Origin: DATHTC01 sp035456465
GTDB taxonomy: Bacteria; Actinomycetota; Thermoleophilia; Gaiellales; Gaiellaceae
Length of the DNA stretch: 64,000 nucleotides
Assembly: GCA_035456465.1 (NCBI GenBank)
Contig: DATIDD010000093.1
Coordinates: forward strand, 1-64,000
Direction: 5' to 3'
Both the position numbers and the translations under genes were made by a program. A model generated the notes under the pieces. It was not told where the DNA came from and did no database searches. It saw only the letters and a list, made by a program, of their open reading frames with translations. This document shows, piece after piece, positions 41,647 to 49,408 of this stretch (position 1 is its first letter; each line of letters begins with the position of its first letter).

Positions 41647-43326
41647 GTGGCGCAAACGGCACCGACCACCCCCGCGAAGCCGCCGGCGGCGGGCCGCTCC
41701 CGCGAGCGACGGCTCGAGCTCGGCCGCGACCTTCCCGACCGGGCCTACGGCGCGGTCGTGGCGGGCTGCGTCGCCGCCGTCGGCGCCTTTCTCGCGCTGC
41801 GGCTCACCGCCTGGCCGCCGCACGAGGACGAGACGCTTGCGCTCTACATCGGCCGAGGCTCGCTCGGCGACCTCGCCGACACCGTCCTCGGCGAGCGCGG
41901 CGGCGCCCCGCTCCACTACGTCTTCGCGTGGCTCGTCGCGCACGTGGGGGGCGGCCTCGGAGGGCTCCGGCTCGTGTCGGCCGCGTTCGCGCTGGCCTCG
42001 ATCCCGCTCGCGGCCGAGCTCGTCCGGCGGCTCACCGACCGCCTCACGGCCGCGCTCGCCACCGCGCTCCTGTCGACGAGCTGGGTGCTCCTCTTCCACG
42101 CCGTCTACGCGCGCATGTACTCGATCTTCCTGTTCACGAGCCTGCTCTCGTACCTCGCCCTGCTCGCCGCGTTACGTGACGGCGGCCTGCGCCGCTGGGC
42201 GCTGTGGGCGGCCGCGATCCTGCTTTGCGTCGCGACGCACCCGTACGGGGCGCTCGTGCTCGCGTCCCAGGGCCTGTTCGTGCTGCTCGCGCGCGAGCGC
42301 CTGCGCGAGGCCGTTCCGGCGGGGCTCGCCGTCGTCGCGCTCGGGACGCCGTTCTGGATCACCGATCTCGTGCTCGCGGGGCGCTTCGGGGTCGGCGTCG
42401 GGGGCGGCGGCGCGCGGCTGGGAGGCCCCTTCGCGGTCGCCTCCTACCTCGGCGACGTGGCGGCGGACTTCTCCTCGGGCCCGGTCGTGCTCCCCGTCGT
42501 ACTCGCGCTCGCCGCCGGCGGTGGCGTGGTGCTCTGGCGACAGCGGCGGCGGAGCGCGTTGATCGCGCTCGCCGCGTTCGGCACACCGACGCTCGCGTTC
42601 CTGGCCGCCCGACTCGGCTCCTCGGCGGCGCCCGAGACCCGGCACCTCATCTTCACGCTGCCGTTCTTCACGATGCTCGTCGCGACCGCGCTCGTCGCCG
42701 TCGCGCGCAGCGGCCGCGAAGGGGCCGACCGAGCGGCGGCGCTCACGGCCGCGCTGCTCCTGGTCGGCGGCGTGGCGTGGGCCTGGCAGAAGACGCCGCT
42801 GCTGTTCGAGGGCGAGCCGGCGGCCGCGCGGGAGGCGCGCGACGCCGCTGCCGACTGGCTGCTCGCGGGCGGTCGGCCGGACGACGTGCTGATGGGCTAC
42901 GAGCCGGTGTTCCTCGAGGCGTGGGAGCGCGACGCGTCGTTCAGCCGGCTGGTGCTGCCGCGGGCCGACTCGAGGCTCGCCGCGAAGACGCTCGAGCAGG
43001 CGGCGCGTCCGCTCGGCCGCGCGGTCTGGGTCTTCGACGCCGCGGACACGACGAACTACGAGCAGGCGCTGGCCATCGTCCGGCGGCTGCCGCGACCGGC
43101 GGCGGCGTTCGAGGCCCGCGCCTTCGGGCCGTACCTCGTGATCCGCACCCGCGAACCGGTGCGCACGCCCGAGCGCTACGTCGAGCTCGCCGCGAGCACG
43201 ATGGTGACCGGGAAGACGCTGACGATCGGCGACGCCGACATCAACTTCGCGACGGTGAACCGGATCGCGGAGCGGCTCGGCTACGAGGCGTCGTCGAGCC
43301 GCTCGCGCTCGACGAGCTCCCGGTAG
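41647..43326 (+). CDS. GT-C-type membrane glycosyltransferase (PMT/ArnT-like)
   Basis: This 559-residue protein has about 10 transmembrane segments and an acidic pair in the first outer loop ('WPPHEDETLALYIGRGSLGD'), typical of GT-C enzymes that use polyprenyl-phospho-sugars. Another landmark is 'FHAVYARMYSIFLFTSLLSY'. A C-terminal soluble part of about 180 residues follows the last helix. The substrate is unknown. It overlaps the antisense small gene at its 3' end by 46 nt. Confidence 0.85.
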   Translation: MAQTAPTTPAKPPAAGRSRERRLELGRDLPDRAYGAVVAGCVAAVGAFLALRLTAWPPHEDETLALYIGRGSLGDLADTVLGERGGAPLHYVFAWLVAHVGGGLGGLRLVSAAFALASIPLAAELVRRLTDRLTAALATALLSTSWVLLFHAVYARMYSIFLFTSLLSYLALLAALRDGGLRRWALWAAAILLCVATHPYGALVLASQGLFVLLARERLREAVPAGLAVVALGTPFWITDLVLAGRFGVGVGGGGARLGGPFAVASYLGDVAADFSSGPVVLPVVLALAAGGGVVLWRQRRRSALIALAAFGTPTLAFLAARLGSSAAPETRHLIFTLPFFTMLVATALVAVARSGREGADRAAALTAALLLVGGVAWAWQKTPLLFEGEPAAAREARDAAADWLLAGGRPDDVLMGYEPVFLEAWERDASFSRLVLPRADSRLAAKTLEQAARPLGRAVWVFDAADTTNYEQALAIVRRLPRPAAAFEARAFGPYLVIRTREPVRTPERYVELAASTMVTGKTLTIGDADINFATVNRIAERLGYEASSSRSRSTSSR

Positions 43327-43490
43327 CACGGCGCGTCCTCGAACGCGGCCAGTCCGGCGGGCGTCTCGCGACGGCGCGGGCGCGGGCGCAGCCGGCGGCC
43401 GGCGGCGACCGCCGCGCCTGCGCCGACGAGGCCGCCGATCAGGAACGACCGCACCTTGTCGCGCTTCCCCTGCCGCCCCTCGCCGTCCAT
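43281..43490 (-). CDS. Small protein with one hydrophobic segment
   Basis: This 69-residue product has a basic N-terminus ('EGRQGKRDKVRSF'), a glycine- and alanine-rich helix ('LIGGLVGAGAAVAA'), a run 'GRRLRPRPRRR' and a charged tail. Its ATG has GAGGAT, serving as either a ribosome site or a -10, 7 nt before it. The 3' end overlaps the convergent glycosyltransferase. The function is unknown. Confidence 0.5.
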   Translation of the reverse strand: MDGEGRQGKRDKVRSFLIGGLVGAGAAVAAGRRLRPRPRRRETPAGLAAFEDAPCYRELVERERLDDAS

Positions 43491-43505
43491 CGGCAGGATC
43501 CTCTC

Positions 43506-44309
43506 ATGCTCGTCTGCTCGCTCGGCGACCTCCTGCTCGACGTGATCGTGCGCCTCGACGCGCCGATCGCCGCCGACACCGACACCGACGCGCACACCTA
43601 CGTGGGCGCGGGCGGCCAGGCGGCGAACGTCGCGGCGTGGGTGGTCGCGCTCGGCGACCGGGCGCGATTCCTGGGCAAGCGGGCGCACGACGCTGCGGGC
43701 AGGACGGTCGCGGACGAGCTGCGCGCGCTGGGCGTCGAGCTCGCCGGGCCGGCGGTGGAGGCCGGCACGGGCACCGTCGTCTCCCTCGCGCAGGCCGACG
43801 GGACGCGCTCGATGCTGTCCGACCGCGGCGTCGCGACGACGTTCGCGCCCTCGGAGCTGGACGAGGCCTGGCTCGAAGGCTGCGACTGGCTGCACCTGCC
43901 GGCGTACTCGCTCGCTCGCGAGCCCCTCCGGTCGACCGCGCTCGCCGCGGCACGCGTCGTGCCACGCGTCAGCGTCGACCTCTCCTCGACCGCCGCGATC
44001 GACGAGATGGGGCGCGAGACCCTCCTGTCGCTGCTCGACGAGGTGCGCCCCGCGCTCGTGCTCGCGTCCGAGGCGGAGGCCGGGCTCGTCGGCCCCGTCG
44101 AGGCCGACACCGTGGTCGTCCACGCCGCCAGCGGCTGCGTCGTCCGCGACCGCGGAGGCGAGCACGCGCACGCCGCCGTGCCGGCCGAGGTCGTGGACGG
44201 CACCGGCGCCGGCGACGCCTTCGCGGCCGGCTTCCTGCTGGGCGGCTACGAGGTGGCGCTGCGGGCCGCGGCACGATGCATCGCGCAGATGGGTGCGATG
44301 CCGCGATGA
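43506..44309 (+). CDS. psuK: PfkB-family kinase, probable pseudouridine kinase
   Basis: The 267-residue ribokinase-fold protein has 'LVCSLGDLLLDVIVRLDAP', 'VGAGGQAANVAAW' and the catalytic 'VVDGTGAGDAFAAGFLLGG'. It is slightly short for PfkB. Its stop overlaps the psuG start (ATGA), so the context indicates that it phosphorylates pseudouridine for cleavage by PsuG. The kinase fold is certain; the substrate is inferred from the neighbour. Confidence 0.85.
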   Translation: MLVCSLGDLLLDVIVRLDAPIAADTDTDAHTYVGAGGQAANVAAWVVALGDRARFLGKRAHDAAGRTVADELRALGVELAGPAVEAGTGTVVSLAQADGTRSMLSDRGVATTFAPSELDEAWLEGCDWLHLPAYSLAREPLRSTALAAARVVPRVSVDLSSTAAIDEMGRETLLSLLDEVRPALVLASEAEAGLVGPVEADTVVVHAASGCVVRDRGGEHAHAAVPAEVVDGTGAGDAFAAGFLLGGYEVALRAAARCIAQMGAMPR

Positions 44310-45193
44310 CGCTCGTCCACGTCGCCGACGAGGTGCGCGACGCGCTCGCCGCCGGGCGGCCGGTGGTCGCGCTCGAGACGACGCTCGTCGCGCACGGCTT
44401 CCCGGCGGGCGAGGGCGTGGCGGTCGGGCTCGAGAGCGAGCGGCGCGTCCGCGCGTCCGGGGCGGTGCCGGCCACGATCGGCGTGCTCGACGGCCGCGTC
44501 ATCGTCGGCCTCACCGAGGCCGAGCTGGCGCGGTTCACGCCGGACGCGCGCAAGTGCGGCCCGCGTGACCTCGCCGCCGCCGCCGTCCAGGGCGTCGTCG
44601 GCGCGACGACGGTCGGCGGAACGGTCGCGGCCGCGCGCGCCGTCGGGATCCGGTTCGTGGGCACGGGCGGCCTCGGCGGCGTGCACCGCGGCTTCCCCTC
44701 GCCGCCGGACGTGTCCGCCGACCTCGGCGAGCTCGCGCGGAGCGAGGTGCTCGTCGTCTCGTCGGGCGTCAAGTCGCTGCTCGACGTGCCCGCGACGGCG
44801 GAGCTGCTCGAGACGCTGGGGATCCCCGTGCTCGGCTTCCGCACCGACGAGCTGCCGTTGTTCTACGCCGCCCGTGGCGGGCCGCCGGTGTCGGCGCGCG
44901 TCGAGTCGGCGGCGGAGGCCGCACGCGTCGCGCACGCGCACTGGACGCTCGGCCGCGCGGCGCTGCTGCTCGCGCGTCCCCCGGTCACGAGCCTCGACGG
45001 CGTCGAGCCGCTGATCGAGGCCGCGCTGGCCGAGGCCGACGCACGCGGCGTCCACGGCCAGGCGGTGACACCGTTCGTGCTCTCGTACCTCCACCGCGAG
45101 AGCGGCGGGCGCACCGAGCACGCGAACCTGGAGCTGATCGCGGACAACGTCGCCCTCGCGGGCGAGGTCGCAGCGGCGTACGCGTCGCTCTAG
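44306..45193 (+). CDS. psuG: Pseudouridine-5'-phosphate glycosidase
   Basis: The 295-residue product has the PsuG family pattern 'ALETTLVAHGFPAGEG', 'KCGPRDLAAAAVQGVVGATT', 'VGTGGLGGVHRGFPSPPDVS', 'SGVKSLLDVPATAELLETLG' and 'HRESGGRTEHANLELIADN'. It splits the C-C bond of pseudouridine 5'-phosphate to uracil and ribose 5-phosphate. It forms a two-gene catabolic operon with the kinase. The stop is in the shared CTAG with the convergent MarR gene. Confidence 0.95.
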   Translation: MTLVHVADEVRDALAAGRPVVALETTLVAHGFPAGEGVAVGLESERRVRASGAVPATIGVLDGRVIVGLTEAELARFTPDARKCGPRDLAAAAVQGVVGATTVGGTVAAARAVGIRFVGTGGLGGVHRGFPSPPDVSADLGELARSEVLVVSSGVKSLLDVPATAELLETLGIPVLGFRTDELPLFYAARGGPPVSARVESAAEAARVAHAHWTLGRAALLLARPPVTSLDGVEPLIEAALAEADARGVHGQAVTPFVLSYLHRESGGRTEHANLELIADNVALAGEVAAAYASL

Positions 45194-45675
45194 ACGGCCA
45201 CGGCGCAGGGCCCGACGGACGGCAGGCGGCCGAGCAGCTCGGCCAGCGTCGAGAGCTCGCCCTCGTCGAGGCTGCCCTGGAACGTCTCGCGGATCGCACG
45301 CACGTGGGAGCAGCCCGCCTCCTCGAGCTTCGCGCGGCCCGCGTGGGTGAGGACGGCGTAGCTCACGCGGGCGTCCACGTCGCAGCCGCGCTTCTCGACG
45401 TAACCGGCCTCCTCGAGCCCCTCGAGCAGCCTCGTGACGCCGGACGCCGTCAGGAGCAGCGCCTCGGCCAGGTCGACCCGACGCACGCCGTCCGGATGCC
45501 GGGACAGATGGAGGAGCGCCTCGTAGTCGTTGATCGACAGCCCGTGCTCGGCGAGCAGCCCGGCGCTCAGGTCGCGCTTGACCGCAGCGTGCGCCCGCAG
45601 CAGCGCCACCCAGGCGTCGAGCGCGGGCGACGGCTCGACTGTGAGCGACTGCTCCCTATTTACTTGACGACTCAA
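45190..45675 (-). CDS. MarR-family transcriptional regulator, TTG start
   Basis: The 161-residue winged-helix protein has 'LSINDYEALLHLSRHPDGVR', the recognition part 'LAEALLLTASGVTRLLEGLE' and the wing 'KRGCDVDARVSYAVLTHAG'. Two cysteines (one in the wing) could sense oxidants. The start is TTG 45675: no ATG or GTG is nearby and GAGGA lies upstream. It is divergent from the YceI/FMN-reductase operon, which it probably represses together with itself. Confidence 0.9.
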   Translation of the reverse strand: MSRQVNREQSLTVEPSPALDAWVALLRAHAAVKRDLSAGLLAEHGLSINDYEALLHLSRHPDGVRRVDLAEALLLTASGVTRLLEGLEEAGYVEKRGCDVDARVSYAVLTHAGRAKLEEAGCSHVRAIRETFQGSLDEGELSTLAELLGRLPSVGPCAVAV

Positions 45676-45692
45676 GGTTTCCTCGCTATCTT
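45663..45692 (+). promoter_or_regulatory. Promoter of the yceI operon with overlapping palindromic operator
   Basis: TTGACG (45664-45669) and TATCTT (45687-45692) are 17 nt apart. The inverted repeat CTTGA-CGAC-TCAAG (45663-45676) covers the -35 and the MarR start codon, a natural site for the adjacent MarR protein. Confidence 0.5.
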
Positions 45693-45732
45693 AGTTGAGC
45701 ACACAATCTTACCCGAACGAAGCGAGGTAGCA

Positions 45733-46281
45733 ATGAGCACCATCGAGACCACCGCCACGAAGCTCCCCGCCGGCACCTGGACGGCGGATCCCGTCCACTC
45801 GCAGGTCGGCTTCGCGGTCGCGTACATGGGCGGGACGTTCCGCGGCACGTTCTCGCCCTTCCAGGCCACGCTCGAGGTCGACGAGGACGGGGCCGCCCGG
45901 CTCACGGGCCTCGTCCGCGTCCAGGACGTGAAGGTCCAGGACCCGAACCTCGAGGCGCACCTGCAGTCGCCCGACTTCTTCGACGCCGAGCGCACGCCGG
46001 AGATCAGCTTCTCGGCCGACGGGATCGCCCGCGAAGGGGACGCCGTCGCGATCAACGGCGAGCTCGCCATCCGGGGCACGTCGCTTCCGGTCGAGCTCCG
46101 CGGACAGCTCGTCGACGGCATCGTCGACGGCTACGGCAAGGAGCGGATCCGCCTCACCGTGGAGGGCACGGTCGACCGCAGCCGCTACGGCCTCAACTGG
46201 AACATGCCGCTCCCGAGCGGCGAGCCGGCGCTCCCGAACGACGTCTCGCTCACGGGCGAGATCTTCCTGGTCAAGGCGTAA
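45733..46281 (+). CDS. YceI-family lipocalin-like protein
   Basis: The 182-residue product is a YceI beta-barrel: 'GTWTADPVHSQVGFAVAYM', 'LQSPDFFDAERTPEISFSAD', 'LAIRGTSLPVELRGQL' and 'VDRSRYGLNWNMPLPSG'. It lacks a signal peptide, so this copy is cytoplasmic. YceI proteins bind long isoprenoids such as quinones. GAGG precedes the ATG at 45733. It heads an operon with an FMN reductase. Confidence 0.93.
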   Translation: MSTIETTATKLPAGTWTADPVHSQVGFAVAYMGGTFRGTFSPFQATLEVDEDGAARLTGLVRVQDVKVQDPNLEAHLQSPDFFDAERTPEISFSADGIAREGDAVAINGELAIRGTSLPVELRGQLVDGIVDGYGKERIRLTVEGTVDRSRYGLNWNMPLPSGEPALPNDVSLTGEIFLVKA

Positions 46282-46284
46282 ACG

Positions 46285-46842
46285 ATGAAGGTCCTCGGCG
46301 TCTCCGGCAGCCTCCGGCGCGACTCGCACAACACCCACCTGCTGCTCGAGGCGGCCGAGCTGCTCGACCCCACGGTCGACTTCGCCTCCTACGAGCGGCT
46401 GAGGGACGTGCCGCCGTACGACGAGGACGACGACGTCGGCGACGGCCCCGCGGGCGCGGCGCACTTCCGCGCAGCGCTCGCGGACGCCGACGCCGTCCTC
46501 TTCGCGACCCCGGAGTACAACTCGTCCGTCCCGGGGCAGCTGAAGAACGCGCTCGACTGGGCCTCGCGCCCGCTCGCGACGAACCCGCTGCGGAACGTCC
46601 CCGTGGCGGTGATCGGCGCCAGCAACGGCGCGTTCGGCGCCGTCTGGGCCCAGGCCGAGCTCCGGAAGGTGCTGGCGGCGCTCGGGGCACGCGTCGTCGG
46701 CGAGGAGGTGCCGGTGGGACGCGCGCAGGCCCGGCTCGACGAGCAGGGGCGGCTGCTCGACGACGAGCTCGCCGGCCGCGTCGAGGCGCTCCTCGACGAG
46801 CTCGTTGCCGCCGCGGCCGAGCGCGAGCGGGTCGCCGCCTAG
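46285..46842 (+). CDS. NADPH-dependent FMN reductase family protein
   Basis: The 185-residue flavodoxin-like protein has the FMN phosphate loop 'GVSGSLRRDSHNTHLL' and 'FATPEYNSSVPGQLKNALDW', then 'VAVIGASNGAFGAVWAQAEL'. It probably reduces quinones or similar compounds with NAD(P)H. The start is 3 nt after the YceI stop, so both are one operon. Confidence 0.93.
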   Translation: MKVLGVSGSLRRDSHNTHLLLEAAELLDPTVDFASYERLRDVPPYDEDDDVGDGPAGAAHFRAALADADAVLFATPEYNSSVPGQLKNALDWASRPLATNPLRNVPVAVIGASNGAFGAVWAQAELRKVLAALGARVVGEEVPVGRAQARLDEQGRLLDDELAGRVEALLDELVAAAAERERVAA

Positions 46843-46863
46843 CGGAATCAACCGCACGCGGCG

Positions 46864-46869
46864 TAGGTT
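46864..46869 (+). promoter_or_regulatory. Probable -10 box of a leaderless transcript
   Basis: TAGGTT ends 6 nt before the GTG at 46876. Confidence 0.45.
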
Positions 46870-46875
46870 GCGCAC

Positions 46876-47340
46876 GTGCCGATCGTCCCACGCGTGCTCG
46901 CGACCGCCCTGCTCACGGCAGCGGCCGTCGTCGGCGCGACCGTCGCGCAGGCGCGCGGCGACGCCAAGCCGCTTCCGGGGCTCCCGGCCTGGACCGCCGG
47001 CTACACGGGCTGGGCGAAGGTGAACCGCGCCCCGATCCCACCTCGTGCGAGCGATGCGCACCGCGGGACGAAGAACGTCTTCGCGTCGCGGCGCGCGCGC
47101 CGCGGCGTCTACCCCGTCGGGACGGTGATCGTGAAGGAGGTCCGGCGGCCGGGGGAGCGTCACGTCGGCGTCGTGGCGGCGATGCGCAAGCTGCCCGGCC
47201 GCAAGGCGCACCACGGCTGGGCGATGACGGAGTGGACGCGCAGCTCGACGCGCGACCGGTTCGGGATCCTCGCGCAGGGCGCCGTCTGCTTCGGCTGCCA
47301 CGTGGCCGCGAAGCCGGACTACGTGTTCACGAAGCGGTAG
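46876..47340 (+). CDS. Exported cytochrome P460-family protein
   Basis: The 154-residue precursor has a signal peptide and a P460 fold: 'NVFASRRARRGVYPVGTVIV', 'WAMTEWTR' and the c-type haem motif CFGCH (138-142) followed by 'VAAKPDYVFT'. Known members oxidise hydroxylamine or detoxify nitrogen oxides; others have no known role. The haem-attaching CxxCH and the family sequence are both intact. It is convergent and adjacent to the DUF1996 gene (TAG-CTA). Confidence 0.83.
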   Translation: MPIVPRVLATALLTAAAVVGATVAQARGDAKPLPGLPAWTAGYTGWAKVNRAPIPPRASDAHRGTKNVFASRRARRGVYPVGTVIVKEVRRPGERHVGVVAAMRKLPGRKAHHGWAMTEWTRSSTRDRFGILAQGAVCFGCHVAAKPDYVFTKR

Positions 47341-48180
47341 CTACGCGCCGCGGCCGCAGTGGCGGAGCGCATTCAGGCAGCCCGCGACGAGCCGTTCGAG
47401 CTCCTCCTGCCGCCACGCGTTGAAGAAGTCCGCGTGGGCCGAGTAGACGCCGCCGGAGGAGAGCGCGAGCCCGACGCCGCCGGCGTCCGGGTAGCGCAGG
47501 ATCAGCGCCAGCGCCGGAACGGCCACCGGATGGGTGCGCGGGCAGCGTCCGCGGCGCGAATAGGCGACGTGGCTCTGGTGGTCGGCGCTGTCGAGGCTGC
47601 GGCCGTCCCAGCAGTCGGGGAACCGCACGTGGAGCCGGAGCGCCGTCGCGCGGCCGGGCGGGCAGGCCGGCGGCTCGGCGGACGGTGGGGCACCGGCCAG
47701 GGCGCCGCAGCTCCAGAAGGTGATCCGCCGCCCCTGGGGCGCCTGGGCGCGAGCAGTGCCGGCGATCATGCGGAAGCCGGGCGGGAACGCCTGCACCGGC
47801 CTCTGCGTGCGTCGGCGGTAGTAGACCGTCGCGCCGGCCGGCTCGACCGCGCGCCCGTCGCGGAGGAGCGTCGGCGCCCAGTACGCCGCGGTGTCGCCCG
47901 CGCGGCGGCACGTCGTCTCGGCCGCGAGCAGCGACCGGAGCGTCGAGCCGGCGCTCGTGGACCTGTTGCCGACGAAGGTGTGGTCGTGCGAGGCCCCCGG
48001 CCTCCCGGGCGACACGATCGGATCGTCCGCGGCGCGGTGGCTGAACCCGCAGGCGCTGACGAAGTTGACCCCGGCGAGCGCCCGCGCCGACGGCGCCCGC
48101 TCGACGCCGCGGGCCGCGAGCCCGGCTCCTGCGGCCACGGGCACGACCATCAGCGCGAGCAGGAACGCAACAGGACGCAC
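47341..48180 (-). CDS. Exported DUF1996-family protein
   Basis: The 279-residue precursor has a signal peptide ('VAFLLALMVVPVAAGAGLAA') and the DUF1996 pattern 'NFVSACGFSHRAADDPIVSP', 'ASHDHTFVGN', 'TFWSCG' and 'HVRFPDCWDG' with 'SADHQSHVAYS'. Conserved histidines and aspartates suggest a metal site. The family is found in Actinobacteria and fungi and has no assigned reaction. The start is GTG 48180. Confidence 0.9.
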   Translation of the reverse strand: MRPVAFLLALMVVPVAAGAGLAARGVERAPSARALAGVNFVSACGFSHRAADDPIVSPGRPGASHDHTFVGNRSTSAGSTLRSLLAAETTCRRAGDTAAYWAPTLLRDGRAVEPAGATVYYRRRTQRPVQAFPPGFRMIAGTARAQAPQGRRITFWSCGALAGAPPSAEPPACPPGRATALRLHVRFPDCWDGRSLDSADHQSHVAYSRRGRCPRTHPVAVPALALILRYPDAGGVGLALSSGGVYSAHADFFNAWRQEELERLVAGCLNALRHCGRGA

Positions 48181-48234
48181 GAGCGCAGTCTCGCACCACG
48201 CACACGCGCGGGCGTAACGTGCAGGTAAAGCGTG

Positions 48235-48429
48235 CTACCGGCGGCGGCTCAGCCAGAAGCGCACGAAGTACACGGGCACGACGATGCCCGCGGCGAGGAA
48301 CGCGGCGATCCCCCACGCGGTCGCATGCTTCGACCCGTGCCGGTCGGCGTGCCACCAGACGAGCACGAACGCGCCCGTCCAGACGGCGATGAGGAGCGCG
48401 ATCTCGCCGCCCGAGAGCCCCTTGAGCAA
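48235..48429 (-). CDS. Small two-helix membrane protein
   Basis: This 64-residue product has two hydrophobic helices ('IALLIAVWTGAFVLVWWHA' and 'WGIAAFLAAGIVVPVYFVRF') joined by 'DRHGSKHATA', with a basic end. No family was recognised. It starts 9 nt after the GYD stop and is probably co-transcribed with it. Confidence 0.65.
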   Translation of the reverse strand: MLKGLSGGEIALLIAVWTGAFVLVWWHADRHGSKHATAWGIAAFLAAGIVVPVYFVRFWLSRRR

Positions 48430-48438
48430 GGCGGCCCG

Positions 48439-48726
48439 CTACTGCTCGAGCGTCTTGAGGAAATCGTCGATCGGCAAGGCCGGCAGCGTCTGCAGCTTCG
48501 CGCTTCCCCGCGCCCCGAGCGCGACCGAGACGCGGGCGACGGTCTCGACGTCGGGCGCCTCGACGATGTTCACGAAGTCGAACTCGCCGAGCGTCGCCCA
48601 CTGGTGCAGCACGCGCGCGCCGAGCTCCTCCACGTCGTGGTTGACCGCGCGGAGGCGATCAGGGTTCGACTTGAGCGTCTGGACGCCCTGCGCCGTGAGG
48701 GTCGTCAACAGGATGTAGGTCGGCAC
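48439..48726 (-). CDS. GYD-domain protein
   Basis: The 95-residue protein has the GYD family pattern 'YILLTTLTAQGVQTLKSNPD', 'HQWATLGEFDFVNIVEAPD' and 'VSVALGARGSAKLQTLPAL'. It folds as a small ferredoxin-like domain of unknown role. The start is GTG 48726 with GGAGGG upstream. The start lies inside the 3' end of the upstream membrane gene in another frame. Confidence 0.88.
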   Translation of the reverse strand: MPTYILLTTLTAQGVQTLKSNPDRLRAVNHDVEELGARVLHQWATLGEFDFVNIVEAPDVETVARVSVALGARGSAKLQTLPALPIDDFLKTLEQ

Positions 48727-49408
48727 GGCTTTCCCTCCTCGGTCGCTTCTTCGTCGGCGCGCCGGAGTCTACGACTCTCGCCGCCTGGTCGACGTACAGC
48801 AGCGCGGCCCCGAGGAAGAGCAGCGGCGAGATCACCATGTCGGCGACGAACGCCGCCACCGCCTCGGTCTGGTCGCCCTGGCCGCGGAGGAGCACCGCGA
48901 GCCCGAACCGCGAGACGAAGTAGACGATTGCGAGCGCGGCGAGGGAGCCGAGGGCGTGCACGTAGTCGGCGCGGGCGAGGCGGGTCGCCCGGTTGAGGCC
49001 GTCCCGGAAGCCGCGGCCCTCGACGAGGATCGCCGGCACCGTCAGCCCGAAGAACGCCAGCCACGCCAGGCCGGGGATGATGAACAGGCTCGCGAGCAGC
49101 GGGAACGGCACGAACACGAGCACGCCCGCGACGAAGGCGAGCGCGAGGCGTCGCGGCTCGCGCGAGGCGTCGAGGGCGACGAGCGTGGCGCCGATGTACG
49201 AGAGCGTCAGGAGCACCGGCCCTGCCGTCAGTGCGATCCAGAACGCGGTCGTCCTCGCGGCCCCCGCGGCGGTGAGGTCGAGCACGGCGGCGGGCACGCC
49301 GAGGAGCACGCAGAGCAGGAACCGGCGGCCGTACAGGCGGATCGTCTCGGCGACGAGCTGGCCGACCGTCCGCTCCGACGGGGGCAGGGCCTGCGGGTGC
49401 TCCCTCAC
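48659..49408 (-). CDS. Polytopic membrane protein of unknown function
   Basis: The 249-residue product has a cytoplasmic start ('TVGQLVAETIRLYGRRF') and about five hydrophobic segments, with 'VEGRGFRDGLNRATRLARAD' in the central loop. This resembles glycerophosphoryl-diester-phosphodiesterase-type membrane domains seen in Actinobacteria. The start GTG 49408 overlaps the preceding stop as GTGA. The C-terminal 22 residues overlap the GYD gene in a different frame. Confidence 0.75.
   Translation of the reverse strand: MREHPQALPPSERTVGQLVAETIRLYGRRFLLCVLLGVPAAVLDLTAAGAARTTAFWIALTAGPVLLTLSYIGATLVALDASREPRRLALAFVAGVLVFVPFPLLASLFIIPGLAWLAFFGLTVPAILVEGRGFRDGLNRATRLARADYVHALGSLAALAIVYFVSRFGLAVLLRGQGDQTEAVAAFVADMVISPLLFLGAALLYVDQAARVVDSGAPTKKRPRRESRADLHPVDDPHGAGRPDAQVEP

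Noticed and set aside
45670..45676. ACTCAAG, which equals one half of the HspR-binding HAIR repeat
   Set aside because: The matching CTTGAGT seven bases upstream is absent. The site fits better as half of the MarR palindrome.
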